Below are positions 42,749 through 57,730 of a stretch of 64,000 nucleotides of DNA, piece by piece. Position 1 is the stretch's first letter. Every line of letters starts with the position of its first letter. The DNA comes from Virgibacillus sp. NKC19-3 (GTDB lineage Bacteria > Bacillota > Bacilli > Bacillales > Amphibacillaceae): the NCBI RefSeq assembly GCF_019837165.1, contig NZ_JAGYHC010000001.1, forward strand, positions 3,534,001-3,598,000, in the 5' to 3' direction. A program made the translations under genes and the position numbers. The notes beneath the pieces were generated by a model, which ran no database searches, had not been told where the DNA came from, and worked only from the letters and a program-made list of their open reading frames with translations.

Positions 42749-43579
42749 TTAATTACTTGAAAACGATGTATTCATGGCAAGCTCTGTCATAACCAACATG
42801 GCTTGATATGCTTCCAGAATGTCTTTCGCTTGATATGCAACGATGGTTGTGTCCGGAATGATTTCCGTGTTTGGCATTAAATGCGCCCACTCCGCCTGTC
42901 CGTAATTATTGAACTCAATCTTTAATGTCGGGGAATTTGGTGGTGTGAGTGGTTGTACCTGATGTCGGTTTTCCAATGCTTGTTTCGTCTTTTCCTTCAA
43001 TAGTGCTCCAGCCTTTTTCGGTGTTAAGCTTTTAACCGCAGACCTTGAAATGGTTTCCTTTACAGCAACGGTGACTACATTTGGAATGAGTTCTTCTGCC
43101 TCTTTTGCTGCCTGATCATCACCGGAAACCAACAGAATAGGTACACCAAAAAAACCTGCAACATATGCATTAAAGGCCATTTCCCCAATCGGCTTATCAT
43201 CTATATAAAAATTTCGTACCGCGTGAATCATCGCATGAGACATAACACCAAACTGACCTGCGCGCACGTGATAGCCAACAAACATTGCTCCTGCGTAAGT
43301 TTCATCAAGTCCTTGCATCATTGATAGCGCTTTCACATCTCCCGTTATTAATTCCGCTTCCGGATGCAAGTCTTCTATCAATAGATTATTCATTTTTGAA
43401 TGGCTATCATTGATTAAAATAGATTTACAACCAAATTTAGATGCAGCGTCAATCACGTAATTCGTTTCCTCGGTCATGATTTTACGTCCTCGTTCATAAT
43501 TATGCTTACCAGCAGTAACATATGTATGATCCGGCAATCCCGTAATTCCTTCCATGTCGACAGAGACATATAATTTCAT
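42749..43579 (-). CDS. dppA: D-aminopeptidase DppA (M55)
   Basis: Zinc D-aminopeptidase that hydrolyses D-Ala-D-Ala and similar D-peptides, first gene of the dpp operon in B. subtilis. The ATG at 43579 follows AAGGAAG; an in-frame GTG at 43588 is too close to it. Family motifs are MKLYVSVDMEGITG (metal Asp/Glu), ILINDSHSKMNNL, GYHVRAG, SHAMIHAVRN and EMAFNAYVAG. 276 residues, cytoplasmic. It heads the operon, with a possible -10 (TAGAAT) ~45 bases upstream. No good CodY box could be found by eye although dpp is a CodY target in B. subtilis. Confidence 0.92.
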   Translation of the reverse strand: MKLYVSVDMEGITGLPDHTYVTAGKHNYERGRKIMTEETNYVIDAASKFGCKSILINDSHSKMNNLLIEDLHPEAELITGDVKALSMMQGLDETYAGAMFVGYHVRAGQFGVMSHAMIHAVRNFYIDDKPIGEMAFNAYVAGFFGVPILLVSGDDQAAKEAEELIPNVVTVAVKETISRSAVKSLTPKKAGALLKEKTKQALENRHQVQPLTPPNSPTLKIEFNNYGQAEWAHLMPNTEIIPDTTIVAYQAKDILEAYQAMLVMTELAMNTSFSSN

Positions 43580-43791
43580 GATGTACACTTCCTTTGATTC
43601 ATAAGTATTGGTAATTTTGTTTTGATTCTAACATATAAATTTTAAAATAAAAAGACAATTTTTAATAAAAGTGATAGTGAAAATGATTAAGTCTATATGA
43701 CGTAATGGCGGTGCATGATTCTCGAGCATTCGAAATAGAATTTGGTTTCCCATATCCATTTAGACGAAGAGCCTCCATAAACAAAAAAAGT

Positions 43792-44070
43792 GAAAAGCGC
43801 CTAGTTAAAACGTAGAGACCCCCGCGTTGCAACTGAGATTAGATGAACTTGACTTGTCGCCAATGAATGGCGAAAGTCTACGTGAATCTTATGCTTGGAA
43901 AGCGAAAAGGAATCACGGTGAGGTAACGAACCGATGATGACTTTCGCCACAGGCATAAGTGCGACTATGGCTCTGCCTGCGCCTGTCGGCTTGTCAGTCG
44001 CCAAGTCTTCTTTATCGTAGGGAGCTCTCGTGTTATCTCCTAGTTTTTGGCGCTTGTAGCTGGACGTAAC
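43792..44070. repeat. Dispersed repeat family B, long copy (B1)
   Basis: ~280-bp element from gaaaagcgcc to ttggcgcttgtagctgg, with short inverted ends (AAGCGCC/GGCGCTT). Segments gttaaaacgtagaga, cacggtgaggta, acgaaccgatgatgactt and tctcctagtttttggcgc recur at 46835-46981 in the opposite orientation. A 90-codon open frame on the minus strand is a translation of the repeat. It lies between dppA and murA, at the point where gene order departs from B. subtilis. Confidence 0.8.
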
Positions 44071-44087
44071 CATTAATCAATAATAAG

Positions 44088-44133
44088 TTATGCCCAAGCA
44101 AATCATTTTATAATTTCCTAGGCAACAAAAAAA
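44088..44133. repeat. 45-bp repeat C, copy 1
   Basis: ttatgcccaagcaaat, cattttataatttcctaggca and acaaaaaa match 63488-63532 at 42 of 45 positions. On the minus strand the repeat directly follows the T-run of the murA terminator. Confidence 0.75.
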
Positions 44134-44166
44134 CAGATGAAGCTCCATTGATGAGCGCCACCTGTT
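44132..44166 (-). terminator. Terminator of murA
   Basis: AACAG/CTGTT and an inner GCTC/GAGC pair to form a stem ~25 bases after the murA stop, followed on the minus strand by a run of seven T residues. Confidence 0.7.
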
Positions 44167-44190
44167 TTACAACATCTTTATTTATTATAA

Positions 44191-45519
44191 TTACGATAAA
44201 TCAGCTACAATTTCAGTTGGATTTTTTTCTACTTGTACAAATGGGTTAACAGCATCACCATTGTCATCAACACGTTCGATGTCTGCGCCAAGTGAAGCTA
44301 ATTTTCCTGCTAAATCAACATAACCGCGATCAAGATGTTTTAGCTGTGTAACACGTGTATGCCCTTCTGCACGTAACCCGGCTAAAATCAAGGCTGCTGC
44401 TGCTCGAAGGTCCGTTGCTGCTACTTCAGCACCTTGTAATTCGCTTGGGCCTTCCACGATAACACTGCGGCCTTCGATTTTCATTTTAGCATTCATACGG
44501 CGGAATTCTTCAACATGCATGAAGCGATTCTCAAAAACCGTTTCTGTAATGACACTTGTGCCGTTCGCATTTAACATTAAAGACATCATTTGTGATTGCA
44601 TATCGGTAGGAAAGCCAGGATGTGGTAGTGTTTTAACATCAGTCGCCTTCAATTCTTTCGGCCCGATAACACGAATCCCGTCGCCTTCTTCCGTGATCAT
44701 CACGTCCATTTCCTCAAGCTTGGAAATAACAGAACGTAAATGTTCGCTCTCCACATTTTTGATTAACACATTTCCACCCGTAATGGATGCTGCCACCATA
44801 AAGGTTCCTGCTTCCACGCGGTCAGGAATAATTGGATGCTCTGTACCGCTTAATTCTTCCACACCTTCAATGCGGATTGTCTCCGTACCAGCACCAACAA
44901 TTTTTGCCCCCATTTTATTCAAAAAGTTTGCCAGGTCAACGATTTCAGGTTCTTTTGCAACATTTTCGATGGTTGTCGTTCCTTCTGCTAAAGAAGCTGC
45001 CATCATAATGTTTTCAGTCGCGCCAACACTCGGCATATCCAGATAAATCTTCGCACCCTTAAGACGCCCATCAGCATTGGCTTCAACAAAACCATTCCCA
45101 ACATGGACATGGGCGCCCATCGCTTCAAATCCTTTGAGATGTAAATCAATTGGTCTTGATCCAATTGCACAACCGCCAGGCATTGCCACTTTCGCATGAC
45201 CATAGCGCGCAAGCAGAGGCCCTAACACTAACACGGATGCACGCATTTTACGAACGTATTCAAAAGGAGCTTCTGTTTTTAACTTTTTTGACGCGTCAAT
45301 CACAACTTCATTATTTTCGAAATGTACATCTGCATTCATGTTTCGCAGGACTTCATTAATGGTATATACATCTGCCAGAACAGGAACATCTGTAATTACA
45401 CTTCTTCCTTTACTTGCCATAAGACTTGCTGCAATAACGGGGAGCACTGCATTCTTCGCGCCCTCCACTTTCACAGTGCCATTCAACTGGTGCCCACCTC
45501 TTACGATGATTTTTTCCAT
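44191..45519 (-). CDS. murA: UDP-N-acetylglucosamine 1-carboxyvinyltransferase
   Basis: Cytoplasmic enzyme adding enolpyruvate from PEP to UDP-GlcNAc, the first committed step of peptidoglycan synthesis and the fosfomycin target. The start is the ATG at 45519 ([27 protein letters not shown]) after GGAGG; the longest frame would add 15 residues. The PEP-attacking Cys lies in [16 protein letters not shown], with [23 protein letters not shown] and [15 protein letters not shown] also present. 442 residues. It follows ywmB as in B. subtilis, which identifies it as murAA. Confidence 0.95.
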   Translation of the reverse strand: MEKIIVRGGHQLNGTVKVEGAKNAVLPVIAASLMASKGRSVITDVPVLADVYTINEVLRNMNADVHFENNEVVIDASKKLKTEAPFEYVRKMRASVLVLGPLLARYGHAKVAMPGGCAIGSRPIDLHLKGFEAMGAHVHVGNGFVEANADGRLKGAKIYLDMPSVGATENIMMAASLAEGTTTIENVAKEPEIVDLANFLNKMGAKIVGAGTETIRIEGVEELSGTEHPIIPDRVEAGTFMVAASITGGNVLIKNVESEHLRSVISKLEEMDVMITEEGDGIRVIGPKELKATDVKTLPHPGFPTDMQSQMMSLMLNANGTSVITETVFENRFMHVEEFRRMNAKMKIEGRSVIVEGPSELQGAEVAATDLRAAAALILAGLRAEGHTRVTQLKHLDRGYVDLAGKLASLGADIERVDDNGDAVNPFVQVEKNPTEIVADLS

Positions 45520-45553
45520 ATCATAATTCTCCTCCAGATACAATTTCACTATA

Positions 45554-46264
45554 TTAATATTCATTTATTAGGATAGGTGTTCCTATTGTGTATGTAGGTT
45601 CTCCATTTCCTTCTGTAACAGCTATCTGTACGTTCATAGGTGTATCACCTATAGTGATTTTTTGATCCCATAATGGTGTATACCCATAAATAATTTCTTC
45701 ATGTGTCGAATTTTCGACCGTGTCGTTTTGTGTCTTCCTATGTTGAAGATTCAGATGGTCCGTTAATTCAATTAAAAAACTTTCATCATTTATTATATCA
45801 CCATTGTCTGTTGTCAGACAAGCAAATACTTCTGCAGATTTCGTAAAATATTTTGTTGCCATTTCATCTCGTATGGATTGATACTGTTCTTTTATAAAAG
45901 CATCCCAATGGCCACCTTTCATTACTGCGATTAACTCTGCATGCTGCATATCGTCCTTGGGAATAATAACATTATAGGTTACGGAAATTCCGCTCTTTTT
46001 ATGAACGCTCCCAGAAGAATATTTTATACTTTTTTCATCCTCATGGACAGTGACTAAATACCTATTTTTCAATTCGTTTAGCTTATCTTGAATAGCAGTT
46101 TTATCCATTTTTTCTTTTAATGTAACTTCCCAGTTTCCAACGACTCCATCACTAGTGGTAACAATGGACGCTAATTCTGTCATCTCATCGGTTTGCACAT
46201 GACTTGCTGCTACTTCTGATGTGATACATAAAAATAATAAACTTATAAATAGCATTTTCCTCAT
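45554..46264 (-). CDS. ywmB: YwmB-family secreted protein (DUF1779)
   Basis: Conserved protein of unknown function found before murAA in Bacillus. A signal peptide ([25 protein letters not shown]) is followed by an alpha/beta domain of ~210 residues containing two repeated halves ([46 protein letters not shown]). The structural family is described as TATA-box-binding-protein-like. GAGGGGG precedes the ATG. It is 34 bases from murA and likely co-transcribed. Confidence 0.8.
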   Translation of the reverse strand: MRKMLFISLLFLCITSEVAASHVQTDEMTELASIVTTSDGVVGNWEVTLKEKMDKTAIQDKLNELKNRYLVTVHEDEKSIKYSSGSVHKKSGISVTYNVIIPKDDMQHAELIAVMKGGHWDAFIKEQYQSIRDEMATKYFTKSAEVFACLTTDNGDIINDESFLIELTDHLNLQHRKTQNDTVENSTHEEIIYGYTPLWDQKITIGDTPMNVQIAVTEGNGEPTYTIGTPILINEY

Positions 46265-46362
46265 AAAAAAATCCCCCTCAAATTACTAAAGTTACCTATA
46301 GTATGAGCAGGGATTATCTTAAATAAACAGGGTAAATTGTGACAATTTACTAGATTGCCAGA

Positions 46363-46593
46363 TTAAAAGAGATATAATAGGTCTCTGGACCATTGTAGGA
46401 TATCAAGAAAAAATCTACTTACGCCAGAACCGATGACAATCGTAATGAAAAGCAGTAAAATTCTTGCCTCCGTTACACGGCTTTTTCGGATAAGCGGATC
46501 AAAATTAATTGCTACTACCAATCGCCATGTGATAGAAATAAAAATGATATGTGAGATAATACTTATAATAGCTGATTGTCCGATATCTAACAT
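46363..46593 (-). CDS. ywzB: YwzB-family small membrane protein (DUF1146)
   Basis: 76-residue membrane protein with two helices (SAIISIISHIIFISITWRLV and ARILLLFITIVIGSGVSRFFLDIL) joined by the family's conserved loop INFDPLIRKSR. The start is the ATG at 46593 after AAGGTGG. Conserved in Bacillus between the ATP synthase operon and murAA, as here. Function unknown. Confidence 0.82.
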   Translation of the reverse strand: MLDIGQSAIISIISHIIFISITWRLVVAINFDPLIRKSRVTEARILLLFITIVIGSGVSRFFLDILQWSRDLLYLF

Positions 46594-46752
46594 GGAAACC
46601 ACCTTATCTATTTTTGATCACTATTAGTACTTTGCCATTTTCGCATGCATTTGTCAACGAATTGGAGCATAAACTGAAAATTCGACGATATGTCTTTCAT
46701 TTCCCGGGAAATATCGACAATATTTATATTATATTATCGCTATTTTAAGCAT

Positions 46753-46787
46753 AAAAACTCTCGCAAGCATACGTTACGAGAGTTTTT
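46753..46787. terminator. Terminator of the ATP synthase operon
   Basis: AAAAACTCTCG and CGAGAGTTTTT make a perfect 11-bp stem flanked by A and T runs. It lies ~200 bases past atpC because a family-B repeat is inserted between them. Confidence 0.85.
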
Positions 46788-46834
46788 ATTTAAAGATAAG
46801 AAAGTATAAAAACCAATTTTTATTCAGGAATAGT

Positions 46835-46981
46835 CACATCCAGCTCCAAGCGCCAAAAACTAGGAGACTTCACGTCGTAACCTACGATAAGTCATCATCG
46901 GTTCGTCACCTCACCGTGGTTCCTTTATCTCAGTTACGCCGCTCCAGTCTCTACGTTTTTAAACGGGCGCTTTGCGCTTTT
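46835..46981. repeat. Dispersed repeat family B, short copy (B2)
   Basis: ~147-bp, inverted relative to B1: ccaagcgccaaaaactaggaga, gataagtcatcatcggttcg, cacctcaccgtgg, gtctctacgttttta, ggcgctttgcgctttt. Two internal blocks of B1 are missing. It abuts the atpC stop codon and separates it from the operon terminator. Confidence 0.78.
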
Positions 46982-46986
46982 GTTCT

Positions 46987-47445
<459 letters not shown>

Positions 47446-47491
47446 TTAGATAGAACTCTATTCATCCATACGCCGCTTCTACCATCCGTTA

Positions 47492-48916
<1,425 letters not shown>

Positions 48917-48946
48917 CTAACTTTCCAAAATAATCCTGGAGAATAG

Positions 48947-49843
<897 letters not shown>

Positions 49844-49919
49844 TTAGAAGTCAGAGGCCAAATTTTTTAGTTCTCCGCTTTACATGCCCTTATCTCCTTG
49901 CTGACGATTCTATCATTGG

Positions 49920-51440
<1,521 letters not shown>

Positions 51441-51455
51441 TCACCCCTATCATCA

Positions 51456-51995
51456 TTAGTTTGCAGTTCCTATATTCCGTGCGATGCGATTTAGTTTTCC
51501 AGTAACGGAACCATCGAAAATCGTGTTCCCAATACGGATCTTAATTCCACCGATAATCGAAGCATCGACAACATTTTTCAGCTTAATCGCTCTTTTGTTA
51601 AAGCGTTTGGCAAAAGTGGTCTCAAGCTGAATTCGTTCATCATCTGATAATTCGCGAACAGAATATACGGTCGCCTCTGCAATTTCCTTTGCATCGTTCA
51701 CCAATTGGATAAAATGATCAATAATGGATGGAATGATCTCCGTACGCCTCCGGTCTACAAGTAACTTCAATGTATTTAAGGCATCTGTTGACAAACCCTG
51801 AAACACTTCAACTAAAAGCTGTTTCTTCTTCTCATTATTAATGCTAGGATGCGTTAGGAATGCATGAAGTTGTTCATTTTCTTGAAAAACGTCGTGAACA
51901 ATCTGAAAATCTTCAACCAATTGTTCTAAATTTGCTTTCTCTTCGCCGAGTTGAAAAAGAGCATCTGCGTAACGGCTAGCTACTACTTCACTCAT
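51456..51995 (-). CDS. atpH: ATP synthase delta subunit
   Basis: Peripheral-stalk connector between F1 and Fo, 179 residues. N-terminal helical bundle VVASRYADALFQLGEEK and C-terminal GSVTGKLNRIARNIG with IIGGIKIRIGNTIFDGS are family-typical. Its ATG overlaps the stop of atpF by four bases. Confidence 0.95.
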   Translation of the reverse strand: MSEVVASRYADALFQLGEEKANLEQLVEDFQIVHDVFQENEQLHAFLTHPSINNEKKKQLLVEVFQGLSTDALNTLKLLVDRRRTEIIPSIIDHFIQLVNDAKEIAEATVYSVRELSDDERIQLETTFAKRFNKRAIKLKNVVDASIIGGIKIRIGNTIFDGSVTGKLNRIARNIGTAN

Positions 51996-52516
51996 CGCTC
52001 TTCTCCTATCTCTTTAATGTATTCATCAATCAGTTGTTCTTGATCTTGTGCACTGATTTCTTTTTCAATAACTTTCGTTGCTATAAGTACAGATAATGAT
52101 GCAACTTTATCCTGTAGTGCTTGCAATGCCTGTTCTTTTTCATTTTGAATATCAGCCTGAGCTGCTTGTTTGATCCGCTCTGCTTCTGCATTCGCTGATT
52201 CAATAATATCCTTTTCTTGTTTGACACCGGCTTTTTTTGCATCTTCTATTATTTGCTGCGCTTCTTGTTTTGTTTGATTTAATTGTTCTGTAGCTTCTTT
52301 TGAAGCAATTTCAGCTTCTTTACGACTAGTCTCAGCAGATTCGATTTCATCGGCGACGTATTTCTCGCGCTTTTGCATCATGTTTACAACAGGGCCCCAT
52401 GCGAATTTCCCCACTAAAAACAGTAACAGAATAAAGAAGAACAGCTGTACAATCATATCTCCAACTTGAAGATCCCAAATTGCATTAATCATGGCATAAT
52501 CAGTGAAAACTTGCAC
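51992..52516 (-). CDS. atpF: ATP synthase b subunit
   Basis: Peripheral-stalk subunit with one N-terminal membrane helix (MIVQLFFFILLLFLVGKFAWGPV) and a long charged coiled coil. The start is set at the GTG at 52516 after AAAGGAG; the longest frame begins inside the leader. About 174 residues. It is translationally coupled to atpH. Confidence 0.94.
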   Translation of the reverse strand: MQVFTDYAMINAIWDLQVGDMIVQLFFFILLLFLVGKFAWGPVVNMMQKREKYVADEIESAETSRKEAEIASKEATEQLNQTKQEAQQIIEDAKKAGVKQEKDIIESANAEAERIKQAAQADIQNEKEQALQALQDKVASLSVLIATKVIEKEISAQDQEQLIDEYIKEIGEER

Positions 52517-52652
52517 CGAATTCACTCCTTTCACTTTCATTCGTGAATTTTACATCATATTCATTATCATTCTTTGGATAAACCTGATTAAAGCAACGGC
52601 GAAGGTTCTATCAGCAGAGAGGCTTCGCCATTTTGATGTCCCGGTTACTCCA

Positions 52653-52916
<264 letters not shown>

Positions 52917-52947
52917 TCATGCTATTAAAACTGGTTCATTAACAATC

Positions 52948-53694
<747 letters not shown>

Positions 53695-54063
53695 TTAATC
53701 TTTTTTCCTAAACACCATAACATCTATCATAATGACTACATAAGAAGTCATTAATCCAATTAGAACAGCAATAATGTGGAAGTATTCTTCAAAGCGAAGT
53801 GCTACAATTACTGCCAATATCGCCGCGGCGAACCTTGATACCATCCCGATTCCTCTGGTGGACGACTGATTCGCTACAGCTTCTGTGAAATCGACAATTT
53901 TCTTTTGTAACATCCATAAGTTATAAAAACTTGCCATCGTCCCCAAAAGAAGACCAAGAAGAACACGTGGATATGGCAGGAATATAGCTCCGATCAACAG
54001 AATTGCGAGAAGGTAGAGCATCCACTTGCGTTGACGTGCTATCATTACATTATAGTCCGACAT
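53695..54063 (-). CDS. atpI: ATP synthase subunit I (AtpI)
   Basis: Small membrane protein at the head of the atp operon, thought to help c-ring assembly or magnesium uptake. 122 residues with four helices (WMLYLLAILLIGAIFLPYP, VLLGLLLGTMASFYNLWML, FAAAILAVIVALRF, IIAVLIGLMTSYVVIMIDVM). AAGGAG precedes the ATG. Assignment rests on position and helix pattern. Confidence 0.88.
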   Translation of the reverse strand: MSDYNVMIARQRKWMLYLLAILLIGAIFLPYPRVLLGLLLGTMASFYNLWMLQKKIVDFTEAVANQSSTRGIGMVSRFAAAILAVIVALRFEEYFHIIAVLIGLMTSYVVIMIDVMVFRKKD

Positions 54064-54795
54064 GATTTACGCTTCTCCTTAAACCAGAACAAAAGTCTTT
54101 CTGAAAAACACCACACCCTTGCCCGAAAGTTTGGTTTTTCACCAAGCACCCCCATTCTTAATCATGTTGAAGTCAAAAGTAACTAATGGCTTGTTTCAAC
54201 TATTGGTCAAAAAAAATCAAGGGATGCAATTTGCTCCTCTTCAACTAGTTAACTTTCGTATGAATTCGGATAAAATGTCACCTTTCAATCAGTGATCAAT
54301 GATTATCCGCTACTGATGGAGGCATCTGCTTATGTATAGCGGTTTCTATATTAAATATTATCAGAAAATCTGATATGCATGAAAAGGATCCTTAAGCGCT
54401 CTTTGTTTTCTTTAGAAACCTTCATATGTTGAAATGCAAGCCTTTCTTAGAGAAATTGTATTGATGCAAAACCCTTTTTCGACCGCCTTCGCGCATTTAT
54501 GCAGATGGCTAATTTTTCTTCACTGTCAGGAAACACCATATTCAGAAAAGCCTCTTATCCCCATACTCAGTCATTTTACAATAGCCTGACCTGCATTGTC
54601 AATTTGTTTAAACATATATTACAAGGCAATGACGATCCCATTTTTTTCGAGCAATAAAAGAGATATTTTCTTACTAAAAGAGGAACATCTTATTCGATGG
54701 ATTTTAGCATATGAAAGATCGTCATTACCCCTAATTTCATGATTGGTTTTTATAGGAAGTGAGTGGTACATACTTTTGTGACCAAATTTGCTGCA
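54064..54795. other. 732-bp spacer upstream of the atp operon
   Basis: No gene supported. A 13-bp inverted repeat is present: GGCAATGACGATC at 54625-54637 and GATCGTCATTACC at 54717-54729 (one G-T type mismatch), enclosing a second imperfect pair (tcgag near 54648, ttattcga near 54691). The operon promoter must be here but no clean -35/-10 pair was picked by eye. In B. subtilis atpI follows upp closely, so this region marks the edge of an insertion. Confidence 0.45.
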
Positions 54796-56982
54796 TCATT
54801 CACCGATATACAAAGGTGTTTGGTAACTCTCATACTTCCCGTCTTCCAACCGAACGGTGATTAATGCCAAATAGTAGCCGGCCCGGTCTATTTCTGATTT
54901 ATCCAGTTCTCCTTCATTCATGCCCGTTTGAACGTCTTCCATTTCTAGTAATGTTTGATCATGCACTAATGTATCCGGGTCATACAGATCGACGGTTACC
55001 CGTTTTGCTGGTTCGGTTACATATAAGCGATAGAGAAATGTATCTTCCGAAAAAGGTTTTAAAGCAAATTCAAAGCCCATTGCTTTTGGATTATCCGCTG
55101 TTTGATTCACGAATAAATAAGGTAAATGGTAAACCTCGTCGCTCTCGCTCAATGTGAGCCACCCTTGATGGACGCCTTCACGAAGTTGTGTTGCATTTAT
55201 GCTTACTTCAACTGGTATTGTTTTGGTTTCCCCTCCATCCAATGTAAAGGTTTGTGGCAGGTTCCAGGTTAAGCCTTTTTCCTTTTTGGGAATGTCAAAG
55301 GAATAGGTTTGCTCCTGATTCGTTGTGTTCTCGATTTCCAGTTCTATTGTTTCTGTTTCTTTATAAGCACTCACTTTGCCAAACGTAAGCATCGGATCAT
55401 GGATGATTGTATTTGTTTCAATTGCTTGTTTAGGTCTGATACTTCCCATTCCCTGCATGATTGGTTCACTAGGATCATCCTCTTTGGAACCTTCTGTCTC
55501 CATTCGGCTTGCAGTAGTCTTTAATGCACCGGAAATCTGCTCATTCGTCCAATTCGGCTTTGCCTCTTTAACAAGCGCGACAGCACCTGCAACATGTGGT
55601 GCTGCCATACTCGTCCCTTGCAGTTGCTGATAACCATTAGGAACGGTGCTCAAAATATTTGTTCCTGGGGCAAGAAGGTCTGGCTTAATATCCCAATTCA
55701 CAGTTACAGGTCCACGTGAACTAAAATCGGCGATGGAGCTTTCGGCTTCCTGGTAGGCCGTCTCCAGATATAATGGATCTGCTTGAATTTGTTTCGATAG
55801 CCAAGCTCCATCTTTTTGGGAAATAGAAGCTACTGGAATGCTGATTGGATCTTGATCATTTTCAACCATTCCTTGAAAGGCGCCATCTGTATTATTGGCG
55901 ATCACGACAGCAATTGCCCCATGATTTTCTGCTTCCTTTGCTTTTTCATAAAGCGAGGTATCATCACGTTGCAAAAGTGCTATTTTTCCGCCTGACTGCT
56001 CGGCTCCATTTACGATTGGGTAGTCCTTTTCTAAATTCCAAGTGGGAGCTCCTACCATAGATATCAGCGGAACCTGTTTTTCAGTTGATGGTTCATATAA
56101 ATAAGGTATGCGCTGCGGTGGACTGGATGCACCTACCGAAAGTGCATTTGCTGCCGTTGCCGGTGACCCTACCGTCCAATTATCCGGTCCCGCGTTTCCA
56201 TTAGCAAGTACGACAGACATGCCAAGATCTGCAGCTCGATTGACAGCCACACTTGTCGGATAATCCGGCCCATTAACCGCATTGCCAAGTGATAAGTTCA
56301 CCACATCCATCCCGTCCTCTACCGCCTGTTCCAACGCCGCAATAACTTGAATAGACGAGCCAGCGCCGCCTGGACCAAGTGCGCGATATGCATAGATTTC
56401 AGCGTCCGGTGCTACCCCTTGCAACGATCCATTGGCCGCAATGATACCAGCTACGTGTGTACCGTGAAGAGTTGGTACACCCTGATCGGGCATTGTTTCC
56501 ATCGGATCATCATCCAGATCTACCAAATCGTACCCCCCCTGAAAATTTCCAGCTAAATCAGGGTGATCATAATCAATGCCGGTATCAATAACGCCAACTT
56601 TTACTCCCTTTCCAGTATAAGTGGTATTATTTAAATCAGATGGGATCACTGCATCGGATTGCTCGTCACTTACCTTTTTGGCAGTGCTTGTATTCGCTTC
56701 ATAGGTTTGTACAGTATGAATGCCTTTGATAAATTCCAGTGATTCCATTTTCTTGAGTTTGTCTGGTTTCCCCTGTATTGCTAGACCATTGAATAATTTA
56801 TCATAAGTAGCCACCACATCAACAAATGGATGATGGTCCTCAAGGTATGCCTTGTGATCTCGTACGTCTCCTTCCACTTCGACGATGATTGATTGCTTAT
56901 CCTCCTCTTCTGAAGCCTGTGTTTGAACAAAGAGGAAGATGGAAAGTACTGTTACTGCTACGATGGAAAGAAAGTAACGCAT
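54796..56982 (-). CDS. Secreted subtilisin-family serine protease (Vpr-like)
   Basis: Extracellular S8 protease of 728 residues. The start is ATG 56982 (MRYFLSIVAVTVLSIFLFVQT) after AAAGGAG. Order: signal peptide, I9 propeptide (SIIVEVEGDVRDHKAYLEDH to YEANT), catalytic Asp in VGVIDTGIDYDHPDL, His in LHGTHVAGIIAANG, an inserted PA domain (about 310-420: KIALLQRDDTSLYEKAKEAENHGAIAVVI), catalytic Ser in GTSMAAPHVAGAVALV, and a C-terminal Fn3-like region (IELEIENTTNQEQTYSF). This is the Vpr plan but without the long C-terminus of B. subtilis Vpr. It has no FIMAH tail, unlike the enzymes at the left end. It stands between upp and atpI. Confidence 0.9.
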   Translation of the reverse strand: MRYFLSIVAVTVLSIFLFVQTQASEEEDKQSIIVEVEGDVRDHKAYLEDHHPFVDVVATYDKLFNGLAIQGKPDKLKKMESLEFIKGIHTVQTYEANTSTAKKVSDEQSDAVIPSDLNNTTYTGKGVKVGVIDTGIDYDHPDLAGNFQGGYDLVDLDDDPMETMPDQGVPTLHGTHVAGIIAANGSLQGVAPDAEIYAYRALGPGGAGSSIQVIAALEQAVEDGMDVVNLSLGNAVNGPDYPTSVAVNRAADLGMSVVLANGNAGPDNWTVGSPATAANALSVGASSPPQRIPYLYEPSTEKQVPLISMVGAPTWNLEKDYPIVNGAEQSGGKIALLQRDDTSLYEKAKEAENHGAIAVVIANNTDGAFQGMVENDQDPISIPVASISQKDGAWLSKQIQADPLYLETAYQEAESSIADFSSRGPVTVNWDIKPDLLAPGTNILSTVPNGYQQLQGTSMAAPHVAGAVALVKEAKPNWTNEQISGALKTTASRMETEGSKEDDPSEPIMQGMGSIRPKQAIETNTIIHDPMLTFGKVSAYKETETIELEIENTTNQEQTYSFDIPKKEKGLTWNLPQTFTLDGGETKTIPVEVSINATQLREGVHQGWLTLSESDEVYHLPYLFVNQTADNPKAMGFEFALKPFSEDTFLYRLYVTEPAKRVTVDLYDPDTLVHDQTLLEMEDVQTGMNEGELDKSEIDRAGYYLALITVRLEDGKYESYQTPLYIGE

Positions 56983-57102
56983 GATGAGGAATGCTCCTTT
57001 TTTCTTCTTAGCTTTTGGAAGATGCGAGAGAATATGCATATCTTGGCAAGGAATGAAGCTACTCGTGGATAGCAATCGTAATATGCAGACGTTTATCCAA
57101 AC

Positions 57103-57687
57103 CTATCTTGATATTCCTTGCCAAAACACGGTCCATGCTCCTTCCAAACGTTCTTGAAAATCTTCCTCATGATAATAAAAACTTTCGGTAAACAAACCAT
57201 CCATCAAAATATAAAATCCTGCTCTAAACACAGCGAATGAATCTACGTTTAGCGCCCCTTCGTTTCGTCCCTCTTCATACAAATCCATCAATATTCGGTC
57301 AATTTTCGCATCTCCTGATTGTCCAAGCTTTCGTAAATCTTCCGTAAGCGATGAAGGTGGAAATAACATAAATCGTTTATACATCACACCCTTATGCCTT
57401 TGACGAATAAAATCAACGCTTTCGGTTAAGACTAAATAGATTCGATCTTCGATAGCCTTCTTGCGATGCGTGTTTGCACTAGCCATCATTACTTCTGTCG
57501 ATTCTTCCATGACCTTTTTGGCTACTGTCAAATATAATTCGTCTTTACTGGAGAAGTGATTATAGAGAGATGGTTTCTGAATGCCAACAGTTCTAGCGAT
57601 ATGTGCGAGCGTTGTGCCATCATAGCCACTTGTCGCAAATAATGAAAGTGCCGCTTGGATAATGCTAGTGCGAGTTGTTTTCGTCAT
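57103..57687 (-). CDS. TetR-family repressor of the adjacent SMR genes
   Basis: One-component repressor of 194 residues. The N-terminal helix-turn-helix is clear (IIQAALSLFATSGYDGTTLAHIARTVGIQKPSLYNHFSSKDELYL). The C-domain (GVMYKRFMLFPPSSLTEDLRKL; AGFYILMDGLFTESFYYHEEDF) is a ligand-binding TetR fold. It is transcribed divergently from the two SMR transporter genes, with a palindrome between them. This predicts drug-induced derepression of the pump. Confidence 0.85.
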   Translation of the reverse strand: MTKTTRTSIIQAALSLFATSGYDGTTLAHIARTVGIQKPSLYNHFSSKDELYLTVAKKVMEESTEVMMASANTHRKKAIEDRIYLVLTESVDFIRQRHKGVMYKRFMLFPPSSLTEDLRKLGQSGDAKIDRILMDLYEEGRNEGALNVDSFAVFRAGFYILMDGLFTESFYYHEEDFQERLEGAWTVFWQGISR

Positions 57688-57730
57688 TTTCGCTTCCCCC
57701 TTTTTTTAAAACTTATAAGCTACTAAACGG

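Noticed and set aside
43580-43700. CodY box upstream of dppA
   Set aside because: dpp is CodY-controlled in B. subtilis, but the best local match to AATTTTCWGAAAATT had about five mismatches.
43801-44073. 90-codon frame over repeat B1
   Set aside because: Coincides with the repeat boundaries, and copy B2 has deletions that destroy it.
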